This document shows positions 1 through 11,643 of a stretch of DNA of 64,000 nt, one piece after another. The notes beneath the pieces were generated by a model that was not told where the DNA came from, did no database searches, and saw only the letters and a list, made by a program, of their open reading frames with translations. Location: the NCBI RefSeq assembly GCF_033807575.1, contig NC_084704.1, positions 36,433,968 through 36,497,967 of the forward strand. Direction: 5' to 3'. The stretch is from Cydia pomonella. Lineage: Eukaryota > Arthropoda > Insecta > Lepidoptera > Tortricidae. How positions within the stretch are numbered: the stretch's first letter is position 1; each line of letters starts with the position of its first letter. The position numbers and the translations under genes were made by a program.

Positions 1-403
1 GCGCGCCGCCGTGTGTGAGGCCGTGTTACCTGTGCATACTCCAGGAACATGTAGTGGTGCGGCGGCGCGGCGCGGGCTCCGAGGCAGCGCAGCACGTGCG
101 GGTGGCGCAGCGCGCGGTGCAGCGCCGCCTCGCGCGCCGCCGTGTGTGAGGCCGTGTTACCTGTGCATACTCCAGGAACATGTAGTGGTGCGGCGGCGCG
201 GCGCGGGCTCCGAGGCAGCGCAGCACGTGCGGGTGGCGCAGCGCGCGGTGCAGCGCCGCCTCGCGCGCCGCCGTGTGTGAGGCCGTGTTACCTGTGCATA
301 CTCCAGGAACATGTAGTGGTGCGGCGGCGCGGCGCGGGCTCCGAGGCAGCGCAGCACGTGCGGGTGGCGCAGCGCGCGGTGCAGCGCCGCCTCGCGCGCC
401 GCC
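1..403. repeat. 131-bp GC-rich tandem repeat overlapping a Chk1 exon
   Basis: The same 131-bp unit starts at 11, 142 and 273 (marked by GTGTGTGAGG), and its similarity runs on to about 403, where the sequence becomes single copy. The window begins inside a unit, so more copies may lie to the left. Read on the minus strand each unit holds the last part of Chk1 exon 2, its splice donor and a little intron. The copies look essentially identical, so this is either a recent duplication, a VNTR or an assembly artefact. Confidence 0.93.
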
Positions 404-490
404 GCGGCCAGCGCGTCGCTGTCGGGCGCGGCGCGCACAGTCTTCAGCGCCACGCACGCGCCGCTGCCGCTGTTCACCAGCAGCCGCACC
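292..490 (-). CDS. Chk1: Checkpoint kinase Chk1, coding exon 2 (kinase N-lobe)
   Basis: This exon encodes 66 complete codons of a Ser/Thr protein kinase N-lobe and joins exon 1 in phase. The acceptor is the AG at 491-492; the first base G completes the split Glu codon of exon 1, giving GEGAYGE followed by VRLLVN. The ATP-anchoring lysine is visible in VALK, then an alpha-C segment (AREAALHRAL), then HPHVLRC and MFLEYAQ. Insect Chk1 has the same order, with GEGAYGEVKLL and FLEYAAGGELFDRIEP; the latter would follow in the next exon to the left. The donor is CAG|GTAACA at 292/291. Chk1 is the DNA-damage and S-phase checkpoint kinase acting on Cdc25. The 3' part of the exon and the donor are repeated downstream in the 131-bp array; because 131 is not a multiple of 3, use of a downstream donor would shift the frame. 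Identity rests on the joined N-lobe; the C-lobe is outside the window. Confidence 0.82.
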
Positions 491-720
491 CTGCCCGACG
501 AAACGTATACGCTAGGAATAGTGCTCCTAAAATATCATCATTCCGAAAATCCAGTTCAATGAATTGGAATTTTAATGCGATCTCTCGTAATGGCTCATAA
601 TAACTCAAAAACGGCTGGACCGATCATGTGTGCTATAGTTTTCATTGAAAGTATTTACGAAGCTTTTGTTTCCCGATTTTCTTCATATTTTTTGGGCCCA
701 TGGTTAGAGCAAAAGGTAGA

Positions 721-732
721 GGGGGGGGGGGG
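721..732 (+). repeat. Poly(G) tract, 12 nt
   Basis: An uninterrupted run of 12 G sits in AT-rich intron sequence. A longer run lies about 300 bp downstream. Confidence 0.95.
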
Positions 733-844
733 ACACTTTTTTTTCTGTCGGATAATAACTTTATCAGAAAAGGTTTTTTTAAACCTTTATTCGTTTTAGA
801 CCTATCTAACGATATCCCACACTATTGGGTCAAAACAAAATAAA

Positions 845-1330
845 TTTAAAAAAGCAGCCAAGTGAGAGTCAGACTGGCCCATGAAGGGTTCCGTACCATT
901 TATGACGTACTAAAAGAAAACTACTTACTAGATCTCGTTCAAACCAATTTTCGGTGGAAGGTTGCATGGTAATGTATACCATATATTTTTTTAGTTTTAT
1001 CATTCTGTTATTTTAGAAGTTACGGGGGGGGGGGGGGGGGGGGCTACTATTCAGTTAAGAAAAAAATTATATAAGAAACCTCAATATAATTTTTAAAGAC
1101 CTATCCACAGATACCCCACACGATGGGTTTGATGAAAAAAAAAATTTTTGAGTTTCAGTTCTAAGTATGGGGAACCCCCAAAAATTTTTGCATTTTCTAT
1201 TTTTGTGTGAAAATCTTAATGCGGTTCTTCGAATACATTTACTTACCAAGTTTGAACAGTATAGTTCTTATAGTTTCGGAAAAAAGTGGTTGTGACATAA
1301 ACGGGCATTTGGCTACGGAACCCTAAAAAT
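845..1330. repeat. Interspersed repeat of lepidopteran type with internal poly(G)
   Basis: The segment starts near a GTGAGAGTCAGACTGG motif followed by GAAGGGTTCCGTA and ends at GGCTACGGAACCCTAAAAA. I recognise this wording from a very abundant unclassified repeat of moth and butterfly genomes. No ORF or terminal repeat was identified. Related fragments appear near 5785-5830 and 10485-10835. Confidence 0.55.
1024..1043 (+). repeat. Poly(G) tract, 20 nt
   Basis: An uninterrupted run of 20 G lies within the interspersed repeat. It could form a G-quadruplex on the plus strand. Its length in the assembly may be unreliable. Confidence 0.95.
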
Positions 1331-3307
1331 GGCCATACATATTGTCACATGAAAAATGCTATAAAATTGAGTCTCATTTCAGTAATTAGCAAAAATGGGA
1401 TCCTTGTTGGCTACGGAATCCCGAAAAGCAAGTAAGTAAAAAACAGATCACGTCACGAAAAACATGTTTAGCACATTATTTATTTGTTTTGAATCAATCA
1501 AAACACCCCACCCGTAAAATTAAATAGCTTGAGATTTATACCAGAGTCTAACACTCATTAAAGCCTAAACCATTTCTATTTCTACCATCTCCAATTCTCC
1601 CTCAATTGCTCAAAGGTTAACTGGAAGAGATCCCTTAAAGGGATAAGTTCGCCTTTGTACTGATGTTTTGAGTGTTTTTTTTCCTGCTTTGTTTTCATTT
1701 TTGTACAATAAGTATTAAGTTAATTAAGTAGTAGTAAGAATCCTACAGGTATTTACTTATACCTTAAGGTTTTTTGAATTAATCTCGATTCCGTGGCCAC
1801 TGCACATTGTCCAAGTGTTATTCCAGTTTCCAGATCACAAGTCATAGGACTCGCATTTACATATTCAGCTCGGTCAGACGAGAGCACTTCCGATCCGCTT
1901 TATGGCCGGTTAAACAATAATATGCTTTTTAATGTTTTTACAGATTCTTTCAAATCTTATTCCAGTAAAAAACGTAGATAAATGCCGTCATAGGCGTCAC
2001 GGTGCGGTCTCGGCGAAGTTCAAGGACACATCCTCGGTCAAGTAAACCCAACTTGCGAAAGAACTATATCCAGGCAAAGGCTAGATCCTGAAACTTAGTT
2101 TACTTCAGAGTAGCTTGAAGTTAGGTGCGGAGCTGATGGTTAAACCAGCGTAGCGACCTTGGGCGTGCAAGCGTAATGAAACACACACCATGTGTTTTTA
2201 TTAGTTTTATTACCTGCATTATGCACATCTACGTCAAGTAAATATACTAGGAAGTAGAATTGTTTTATTTGCGAATTCTTGTAACATTTCATGTGAATTT
2301 CTGCTTGTCGTTAACATTTGTTTAATCATGGCGTTACCATTAATTAATTTACTCGACGCCGAAAAGGATTTTGATTGTGAGCGCCGAAACTATTTTGAAA
2401 GAGTATCGATTGATGTTCATGGTCCGTTACATTTTCAAGCATTACAAAAAAGAGCAGTTTCTATAAGACTGTCCGTGGTCATAGTTTTTCAAGCGTTCTA
2501 CATGTTACCATCTAAATAAAAAATGTTACAATCCCTATGTAATGTACATGACTTGCAAGTTTCACCTAGGGTTGGTTCAGTTCAAATTCGAGTCCTTTGA
2601 GTCTTCTGCTTTAAGGCTCGATTCAGTTTTTCAGGACGAAACTTAAGTTCTTTTCAACTTCTTAGAGTCCCGAGTCTCTTGTGAGTCCTTTTCGTAGAAC
2701 TCTATTTGTTATATCACAAAACGGCTCGACTCTTTTGACAGCTTGCTCGCTTTTTAAGCGTAGAGTCACGTAAAAACGAGTAGACTTCTTCAAATATCGA
2801 CTCAAAAGACTCAAGTTCCAACCAACACTATGTTACATTACCTAACCTTGCCTTGCAAGAACATCGCCTTCTGTGCTCCCTATACGCATTACTTGCAACT
2901 TCCTGGAGCTGTTTACTCCCGCGTGATGTACAAATCTCGCTGTTGTTAGTTAGGCACGGCGCCGATATTCCTGCAGCCGCCGCCGAAATATAGCGGCAGT
3001 GACCGCGCGGGGTGGATAAACTCTCAAGGATGGCGCGTTTTTGCTCCACGCCGCCGCCGCCGCTGCAGCGCGGTTCCGCCTCGCGCCATCACCACCATGT
3101 ATATTGCTTGACAATCTTCGTCCATTTGCTCACATTATTCTAGTCCGTCCAAGCTAACTTTTCATCGACTTGAACAGAACAGTGAACGAGTGTCATTATA
3201 AACGTCATATTGTCATAGAAATGTGACATTAATGATAACATTTCCACACTTTGTCATTTCAAATGGCATGCAGAGTTTGGTTTGGTCCAGTGATGGTTGG
3301 AAAAATG
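1331..3307. other. Intron sequence without recognised features
   Basis: The stretch is AT rich with a GC-rich patch near 3000-3090. A 63-codon ORF at 2328-2519 starts at an ATG in fair context but has no motif I can name; a PIF/Harbinger transposase N-terminus was considered without support. I see nothing else to annotate. Confidence 0.6.
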
Positions 3308-3520
3308 CGCTGGTGGCCTAGCGGTAAGGGCGTGCGACTGCAATCCGGAGCTCGCGGGTTCAAACCCCGGCTCGTAGCGTATCCTCTAGATTGGAAGGTC
3401 AGATGGCAGTCGCTTTCGCAAAAACTAGTGCCTACGCCAATTCTAGGGATTAGTTGTCAAGCGGAGCCCAGGCTACCATGAGCCGTGGCAAAAAAACGCC
3501 GGGACAACAAGAGGAAGATG
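3308..3520 (+). mobile_element. tRNA-derived SINE
   Basis: The head resembles a tRNA gene. The A box TGGCCTAGCGG is at 3314-3324 and the B box GGTTCAAACCC at 3357-3367, the usual internal RNA polymerase III promoter. The body continues with GGAAGGTCAGATGGCAGTCG, CTAGTGCCTACGCC and GAGCCGTGGC, and ends near GGACAACAAGAGGAAGA. A second, headless copy lies at 8848-8990 and supports its status as a dispersed family. It is not a functional tRNA gene, because the acceptor stem does not close. Confidence 0.85.
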
Positions 3521-5275
3521 ATCAATAGAACACCGACTGTTTACTAGTGCCCAACCGAAGTGTCGGTTTCGGGCGTTTCGGCTCATGGTTCGGTTTTGAC
3601 AAAAAAAACACCAGTTTTGGTCGGACATGATTAGAACAGGTGTGCCACTTGGGGTATGCCTTTGGAAACGGGGGACGTGAAGTCATGTCAGCGCCAGATC
3701 TGCCACGAAAGTGGACGACCCGCGCAAAAACGCCTTTCCATACAAACAACATTTTCCTCTCTTAGATATAAATTCTTTTTTAATTCCCTTCTCAGTTCAT
3801 TATATTCAAGCAGTCGGTTTTTGTTTTGTTTTTATAATAATTATTATATTTAGGGTTCCGTAGCCAATATACAATAAGAACCTAATATTTTAATAAATTT
3901 TAGATCGTAATGTATTTTGTTAGCCGCTACTACTGTCTTAAAAACGAAGAAGTGTACATAGTTATTATTTAATTATTATTTTTACTCTTAATAAAAACGT
4001 ATTTTTACAAGTTAACACTTGAGTGATCACTAGAATATAGAACTAGCATCGATAGTCGAGTTTATCGATACAGGAACTCCCTACTTGTCAAACAATTTTG
4101 CCCCACGGATTCCTATGTCTGGTTATTACCATAGAAATAGGATAGTATAGAACGACTGTCAAACTTCGAAAGTGTGGCCAAAAATGAAATGCAAGTGTGT
4201 GCGTAAATTGTCTATGTGCAAACAAAAATAGTGATGTCATGTTACAACATATTAATAATCTATCGATGTTTAACTGCTTTATCGACTACTTTTTCAAATG
4301 TGTTTGAAAAAGTTGAAAATGATAAAGTTGAACTTGTTTGAAAATGTGTTCGCAAAGAGTTGACTTACCAAAGAAAATTTGAATTTCGCACCTTTTCCTG
4401 CTGACAAGTTGGGTTGGGTGTGTATACGCTGTGTACAAGTATACGCTGTCTTGTGTTTCCTTGTGTTGGCGGCAAAGCCGTGGAAAAGTGGTTAAAATAT
4501 AAGTACTGTGTTGGAAAGTGAAGTTTAAATTTATCGCTAAACATGTGCACCTTCAAAAAAGGTATTATAACAATCGTTATTATTTTAAGTCGGTTATAAA
4601 GGTAATATCTCTTTTGATATCTTGTGAACAACTAATTCCATACCTACTAATATACCGACAAGTTATCGATACAGTCATATGAACATTTTGTCAAGCCCTA
4701 GCGTAAAGTAACAGTTTAGGTTTTTACACAAAATATTCTAAATTATTGACTAATATGATGAAATATTAACACACAATTGAAGAAAAACTTATAATGAACT
4801 GTATAAATTGGTTTTTTACTCTTTTTATGTTGTTAATTTGATAAAATATCGTTACGAAAAGTTCGCTAGGAATATCATAATTACCTGTGAAATGAGTATT
4901 TTCTTGGGTTTTTTGGCACTGAAACACTACAACCCGGCACACAACATGACACCATCGTCCCTAATTTACTTAATATATATTTTTCTTTTTGATTCTCTTA
5001 TATTTTTCTCGTTAAAAAATACGGCAAAATGAATTTGGCCGCCTCGGCCGCCTTCGAACTCAAAATTGGTTAAGTTTTCTCATATGTAGTCTGCCTCTTT
5101 CGCACTTATGGCTTGTTCATATACGTCATGGCTTCTCTTTCGCACACTTCATCTGTCTGTCAAGCGAAGCGACTGACATGTCTCTGGTTATTACATATTT
5201 ATTACAGGGACTTAGTCAACTTGTGTAATAATGTTCTGTAATATTTATTATTTTATTTATTATTTATTATTTTAG
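3521..5275. other. Intron sequence without recognised features
   Basis: AT-rich single-copy-looking DNA with short spurious ORFs. A GGGTTCCGTAGCC fragment near 3853 belongs to the common interspersed repeat type. Nothing else could be supported. Confidence 0.55.
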
Positions 5276-5401
5276 TATGGGACCAATCCCGAAATCGCAA
5301 AAAAAATTACTCTCCCATAGAAAATGACAAGGTCAGAGTCAGACAGCCGAACTGTATGAAACAGACAATTTTATTTTCGCGATTTCGGGGTTGGTCACAT
5401 A
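5276..5401. mobile_element. Short palindromic MITE
   Basis: The ends form a 23-bp inverted repeat with two mismatches. The left arm begins TATGGGACCAATCCCG and the right arm ends GGGGTTGGTCACATA. About 80 bp of non-coding sequence separates the arms. This is the structure of a non-autonomous DNA transposon; the superfamily is unknown. Confidence 0.75.
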
Positions 5402-7204
5402 GTAAAAGATGCTCAGTGATATTCACCCCGTAAATGATTGCAGGTGACTAAATAAACACCCTGTATTTAATGTCTGTCACGGAAGTGTTGTTATTAAAAT
5501 GATTCATTAATTATTGATACAAGCACTCTATATTTATACTATTTTTATTATTATTGGACGCTAACAAAATTTGGGTAACTGGACGCTAACAAAACTGGTA
5601 AAAAGTGGGAAAAAAATTCCCAGTAGTTACCACTGGCAACAAGTAACAACTTGGTGGTAACTAGTGGGAATAACCCAAGAATTTCGAAAAAATTGTATTG
5701 AGATGACAGGTGCGGCCAGACATGCAGGGACTCGCAGTACGTACGTACGGACGTACAGTGCAGAGACACTTGTTCTAAGAAATGTGCGAGTTCGTTTTAC
5801 TCGCGCACCGAGGGTTCCGTACAAACTTTGAATTATCTCGTGTAACTACAAAGGCGAAAGACTTTTGATCAGAAGTACCTATACTAAGTATAATTATGTA
5901 CAGCGCCACCTATCGGCAATTCTCACTAATTTGCGCGATGTAATGCACGAATGTTGGTTTTTCGAGTATAATTCTCTATCATGTGAACCGATTTCAAAAA
6001 TTGTTCTTTTCATTTGAAAAAAGGTGTCTTTAAGGTGGTTCGACTAGGTTACCCAAAGCTTAAACCTCACTAGATGGCGCCACAATTGCAAATTTTGAGT
6101 TTTAATTTTTTTGTTGAGTAGTCTTGGTATTTCTATACTGTAAATTATGTTTAGCGCACTCTTTAAATAAATATTGAACTATTACAACAAACATTGAACA
6201 CTTCATTGTACAAAAACTACCCCTTAATGTCGACAGAATGTTTCTTGACTCTATTTCTAAGTATCACTCACACATTAAAACAGTCTTACTGGGATCCTTG
6301 TAGTAAACAATTTGGCACAGCGTGAGTAGGCTTCAATAGCGTTGCGGTATGTACGTGGAAATACATGCAAGAGGATGTGGGTTCGAGACTCATTTTTTTT
6401 TTGTTATCAGTATTATCAAGTACCTATTATTAATAAATTATTTTATGAGAAATCTGAGCGTTTTCCATAAAAATATTAAAAATCTGATTCTCACACATCA
6501 TGATATTTTTGGGTTCTTCCAACTCAGAATTACTAGCATAATCAATCCTCGTGCTAAAAAAACCCAAAAATTTGTATTGAAATTTTAGTTTTACACTGAA
6601 ATTTCTTTCACACTAAAATGTGACGTAATGGTATGGATATTTTAGGATATCTTTTTTTAATGCTAGGGTGGAGAAGATTCTAAGTAGAATGAACCTAAGA
6701 AAGTCCAAATTAGTAAGTCAGATTTTCCGGTATTTTTTTCAAAAAAAAACGCTGTTTTGTTCTAAAATTAAAGCAATCACTTACTGCGCAGCCTTTAAAA
6801 AAGTAGGTACTATTTTACAGTAGAATTAAAAAAAAAATTACGATACATCTAATTAAATTACAGTGAGTTACAAAATTGCATGGCCTTCTATTTATAACCA
6901 TTATAAAAAGAAATGAGATATTTACCATGTTTGTTTATATTATTGATTTCCCGATATTTTGACACAACTAGAAGTTTCACACAATGCCTAGAGATAGAAA
7001 ATTATTTATTTATTTTATTTATTGTCAATTTCATTCAACGGATCACATCATATCCAATTTATGTGTTTATGTATTGCATTGTTTTCTACCTAGTTGGTTA
7101 TTAAATTCTGTTACTGCAATAATCTTTATCTACATAAAATATACCAACGAAAGTTTAATAAAGTATATATTAAAATGAAGTACACAAAATCAGGAATTAC
7201 ATAT
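5402..7204. other. Intron sequence with fragments of common repeats
   Basis: Fragments with GCGCGCACCGAGGG-like wording near 5785-5830 and GCGCCACCTATCGGC near 5904 look like pieces of interspersed repeats. The rest is AT rich. No exon or RNA gene was seen. Confidence 0.5.
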
Positions 7205-7690
7205 GACAATATCATTCAAAATCGCCTCCTCTGGCTTTGACACAGGCCCTCAAACGACGAGGCCAGTCATCAATAGCGGCACGCACGATTGTCATGTCTA
7301 ATTCCGTCACTGTCTTAACTATGGCCCGCTTGAGGGAGTTAAGATTTGTGTGGGGTTTAGCACAGGCTTTCTCCTCAATAACCTGCTATATGGCATAATC
7401 CAGGGGGTTAAGGTCCGGGCTGGAGGACGGCCAGTCTTCGTGGGCAATAAAGTCAATTTTGTTCCTTCGAAACCAGGCTTGAGTTGTTCTTGCCTTATGT
7501 GCAGGAGCTGAGTCCTGTTCAAAGACCCATGGCTGGTTTTGAAATAGGGTGTGGCTTAAGGGCTTCACTATTGGTTCGAGAACGGTTTCCAGTTTCCGGT
7601 TTTCACACCTTTTTCACAGAAATGAATCTGTGTTAGCCCTGAGTATGACACACTCAAAATCATGTTTGGCGGGTGCCCACATTTGTGTAT
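7205..7690 (-). pseudogene. Tc1/mariner-type transposase relic
   Basis: The minus strand encodes the C-terminal half of a mariner-like transposase. Visible motifs are FEQDSAPAHKA (catalytic Asp), EDWPSSSPDLNPLDYA (second catalytic region) and, further on, IDDWPRRLRACVKARGGDFE near the C-terminus. The gene is broken. An in-frame TAG follows the LDYAI motif where family members usually have Trp, and the upstream part (VSYSGLTQIHFCEKGVKT) lies in another frame, with a shift near 7585. The N-terminal DNA-binding half was not found. It is a dead copy inside Chk1 intron 1. Confidence 0.88.
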
Positions 7691-7779
7691 CGCAATAGGG
7701 TTGTTTCCATCTACAAATCTTAGGGCATAATTGTATCCCAATAAATTCTTTTGGATTATAAGAACATGTTAAACTACTT

Positions 7780-8180
7780 TTAGGGGACCTGTAATGACCA
7801 TATTTTTGTAAATATTGAATTTAAAATATATTTTGGCACACGTCACGTGACCAAACTAGAAACGTCTTTGAAGATTCTGATGACGTCACAACTCTCGGAT
7901 TAACATACACTGTTGACAGTTAGGCTTTAAACAACAAATGACAAATGTCAGTTGACAGTTCGTATCTTCTACGTGTGTATGTAGTTATGTGTCAAACCGT
8001 AAACTGTGACGTCATACAATTTTCAAAGAGCGTTTTGGGCGCGAAAGCATCTGTCAAAATATATTTTGTTAATTTAACATATTTAAAGCCGTTTTTAGTA
8101 TAAAAGCTGAATTTTAAGGCAACTTTTAGTTAATATAGAAAGTAATACAAGCGTTTCAAAAAATTGGAATACGATTCTCT
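7780..8180. repeat. Interspersed repeat, lepidopteran type
   Basis: The stretch contains AAACGTCTTTGAAGATTCTG, TGACGTCACAACTCTCGG and GAGCGTTTTGGGCGCGAAAG, wording I recall as a recurrent moth and butterfly repeat. No ORF and no clear termini were seen. Confidence 0.4.
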
Positions 8181-8847
8181 TTTAGACCCCAATTCATTAT
8201 AGATACGACGAGATAAGCGTTATGTGTGGTATATAATTATAACTCACAAATCCACCACATTATGTCATTGTAAAATCTTCGCTGGTCTCAGGTGTTGTCG
8301 AGGTGATAAATAATAGTGGACTGTAGTATAGGTTTACTTCAAAAAATACAAGAATGCAAAAAGTGGCAAAGTGAACAGTCGTTGGGAATTGGATAGCAAC
8401 CGTAAGTTTTTAAAAGCTCTGTAAACTGTCAAAGTTTTGAATATAAAATTGCCATAGTGAAATTAGAACATAGAGATATTGAATAACGATTGAATTTATA
8501 CATTTCATTGAATATTTTGATTAAAAAATATGCAATCTAAATGAAATTAATTATAAGAATATTTGGATACATTAAATTAAATTATATAAAAATATTGATT
8601 TTTAATTGCAAACATTAATGACTTAACCTAACGAATGAAGGATCAAAAATGAGTCCATTTTTGAACGATTCGTAACAGTAATTTTTTATTTTTTCGGTAG
8701 CATTTGTTTTAACGGAAATAAAGAGGTTGCAAATCGAGTAACAGAACTTCAGAACAGATATCATTTGATATTTACCAGTCGCTTTTCGATGAAGGAAAAA
8801 ATCGTGAGGAAACTGGACTAATCCCAACAAGGCTTAGTTTTACCCTC

Positions 8848-8990
8848 TGGGTTGGAAGGTCAGATGGCAGTGGCTTTCGTAAAAACTAGTGCCTACGCCA
8901 AATCTTGGGATTAGTTGTCAAAGCGGACCCCAAGCTCCATTGAGCCGTGGCAATATGCTGGGACAACGCTAGGAAGAAAGAAAGAAATCG
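8848..8990 (+). mobile_element. 5'-truncated copy of the tRNA-derived SINE
   Basis: The sequence matches the body and tail of the SINE at 3308 (GGAAGGTCAGATGGCAGTGG, CTAGTGCCTACGCC, GAGCCGTGGC) and lacks the tRNA-like head. It ends in a short GAAAGAAAG stretch. Confidence 0.85.
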
Positions 8991-9371
8991 AGTAACAGAA
9001 CTTAGTAACCAACTAGGTATAATAGTTATGATGTAAATGTCCATATCATGTTGGAGTCATATATGTATTAGCCAACTAATTATTCAAGATCAATACACTT
9101 AGCTCCCTTAGGTATTTGCCTAAGTACAATCTCGGGCAAAATTGAGTTTTATAAAAGTGAACTAGTTTCTAGGTCATATTTTCTATGTATTGGTCATTTT
9201 TGTAGACTCCAATAATTACAGTTACACTTTTCTTGGTTTTTCGCGGACCAGAATATCGATGATTTTTGTAACTTGATTTAGACGTCGGTATCATTTTCAA
9301 ACCAAAAACACATAAAATCACAATTCAGAACATGCGGCAGCGTTGTTTTCTATCAAGTACCTCAAGCACCA

Positions 9372-9501
9372 GGGCGGCTACCGGGAAAATCGAAATTCGT
9401 CAATTTCGGGCATTTTTCTCTGTCACTCTAATTACGTCTTAGTGAGAGTAAAAGAGAAAGATCCCCGCAATTTGCGAATTTCGGTTTTCGCGGTAGGCCC
9501 C
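9372..9501. mobile_element. Palindromic MITE, family P (copy 1)
   Basis: The two halves are imperfect reverse complements. The left arm is GGCTACCGGGAAAATCG..., and the right arm ends CGGTTTTCGCGGTAGGCCC. There is no ORF. A second family member is at 14118-14247. Confidence 0.78.
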
Positions 9502-9521
9502 CAGGTCCTGTCAAGTTTCAG

Positions 9522-9990
9522 CAGTGTTGCCAGGTGAGCGGAAGAGAATTATCGTACTTGAGTGTCAATATTATTGTACCGTTGAAAAAAATATCGTACG
9601 CCAATCAAAAAGGCAGCCCCTAAAAATGTCTAGCAAAATAAGCTTAAATTTCGAATTAATAATAAAAAAAATACAATTTTCGTCTAAATTGCGCAAAAAA
9701 TCGGTTTATGTTTATTTTTGGGATAGACTCAAACGGTATACAGGAAATTGTGACATTTTAAACTTTAAACTTACACCAAGGAGCCGAACACCCAAAAGAT
9801 ACTAATTTTAGCCTATTTCTAGGAGAAAGTGTCATATTTTGCTTCAAATTACTAGACTTTTAAGGTGGCATCATCCAAGGGCTGAAATTATAGTACTTTA
9901 GTGTACGATAATGCTCTTTGGAACATTACGTCATACCGGGGCCCAAATTATCGTACATGTACGACAATTATCGTACGCCTGGTCACACTG
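9522..9990. mobile_element. hAT-like MITE with 8-bp target duplication
   Basis: The ends are inverted repeats: CAGTGTTGCCAGG on the left and CCTGGTCACACTG on the right. The flanking 8-mers, AGTTTCAG at 9514-9521 and AGTGTCAG at 9991-9998, match at 7 of 8 bases, as expected of an aged hAT target-site duplication. Runs of ATTATCGTAC occur near both ends. There is no coding capacity. Confidence 0.65.
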
Positions 9991-10484
9991 AGTGTCAGTG
10001 TCGACAGAGTCAGCTAAAAACGCGTCAAACATCGCAACGTCGCGCCGATGGCCGCCCGAGGCATGGAGTGGCAACGTCGCAATGTATTTGTACACGACAT
10101 TTTAACACAAAATTTATAAAAATATAACGTTGATTATTGCATGATTTCTGTATGAAACAAAGTTTTTCTATTAATTTAGCGCAAATGAATATTCGAAAGT
10201 AGATAGATGCGCAACAATTTATGTAATAATATTATGTAATTAATTAATAAATAGCGATTGTTTTTTGTATGAAAATCGAACCACCTTAATGTAATCTCAT
10301 AGAAATTTCAAGTGTAATAAACGCACGTAAACTTGGTTAAATTGCAAACTGAATTCGGAAATATTTTTTGTTAATAAAAAAAAAACTTACCAATATAGAG
10401 GACTGATAATATTTTTCCTGTAAAATTTATAAGAATTTTAATATTATGTAAATATGTCATAATTTTTCTTCGGTAAACTTCGGA

Positions 10485-10835
10485 AATAAGGGGGGATAGT
10501 ATATTTTTCACATTTTCCTCCATAAATCAATTTTTTTCAACCACTAAAAATTTATAAACAATTGTTTTGGAATGGTCAATTTGAGCTCTTTCAAAAGATA
10601 CCCCACTTGACCTACTCACTAGTGAAATTTTGCCCCCTCTTCAAATTGGGCATTTCCCATAGTTATTAAAAATAAAATAATACTTTAATGTGTCTGGGTT
10701 AGCGTTGTTCATAACCATTTCAAATCAATAGCTTAAGTGGTTCTCGAGATATTTAGCGTTGTGTCGGACGGACGGACGGAGTCGCACCATAAGGGTTCCT
10801 TTTGTACCTTTGTAGTACGGAACCCTATAAAGATA
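10485..10835. repeat. Interspersed repeat ending in a GGAACCCT motif
   Basis: The end of the segment reads GTCGGACGGACGGACGG and then AAGGGTTCCTTTTG and GTACGGAACCCTATAA, the typical terminus of an abundant lepidopteran repeat. There is no ORF or terminal inverted repeat. Confidence 0.5.
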
Positions 10836-10995
10836 TTTTTGAATACCAATAAAATAAATAAATAAATAAATATGAAAAATGCGGCTCGGCACGCTGCGAA
10901 TTGCCGTATGTTTGGCCACACCCTAAGAGAATTAGTCAATTTGTGTGACCTACCTTGGTTCTATATTATTTGTGTCAAGAAATTTTATTTACTAA

Positions 10996-11134
10996 GGACT
11001 GATTTTTCAAACAACAGATAAAATTATCTGTGAGATAAAGATAACACACTTCCTTTCTTTCACAAGCAAGAAGAAAAAGAGAGTGTTATCTTTATTTGAC
11101 AGATAAAGTTATCTGATATTTGAAAAATCAGACC
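10996..11134. mobile_element. Palindromic MITE
   Basis: The left arm starts GGACTGATTTTTCAAA and the right arm ends TTTGAAAAATCAGACCC. Internal AGATAA/TTATCT stretches pair as well. There is no ORF. Confidence 0.75.
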
Positions 11135-11489
11135 CAAGTGCTACAATACATTGTGCTAAGTAATATTTGAGCATATTATTATAGTTATTTAAGGACTCTC
11201 ATCTCATTTAAATTTGACAGCAATTTCCAATCTTTCTTTATTCTTGAATAATTAAATATTGCCATTTGTTACCGGAACATTATTGAAACTTAGTGGCTTA
11301 ATTGAATTTGCTATTAGCTGTAATTAAACTGCTTGTAAACATATTGCTTGTTGCAGGTCTGCATGTGCATCCAATGGCACTGACTAGCTTCTACAGTTCA
11401 CGGCTCAAATCAGATGTTAATACATTTGCTATTCTATTAGTAATAGTCCAAGAAAAAATTGGGCAAATTAGCAACCTATTTCATTTAAA

Positions 11490-11643
11490 TTAACACATTC
11501 ACTGCCAGGAACCCACCTGGTGGGCGCTCGTGAACTTTGTTTAGTTGCCGGACAACCCGCTGGGTGGGTTGCTTTGTACGCAGCTATAGACCACCGGTTT
11601 CTGGGGTAGTGCGCCGTTTTTTGTCTGGCAGTGAATGTGTTAA
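11490..11643. mobile_element. TTAA-flanked palindromic MITE (piggyBac-like)
   Basis: The termini are perfect inverted repeats, TTAACACATTCACTGCCAG and its complement, and both begin with TTAA, the piggyBac target. The interior is GC rich and non-coding. Confidence 0.75.

Noticed and set aside
2328..2519. Small gene or Harbinger transposase fragment (63 codons)
   Set aside because: A fair ATG context but no catalytic motif or terminal repeats; it cannot be supported.
3308..3380. tRNA gene
   Set aside because: A and B boxes are present, but the acceptor stem does not close and the unit continues into a body shared with the copy at 8848. It is a SINE head.
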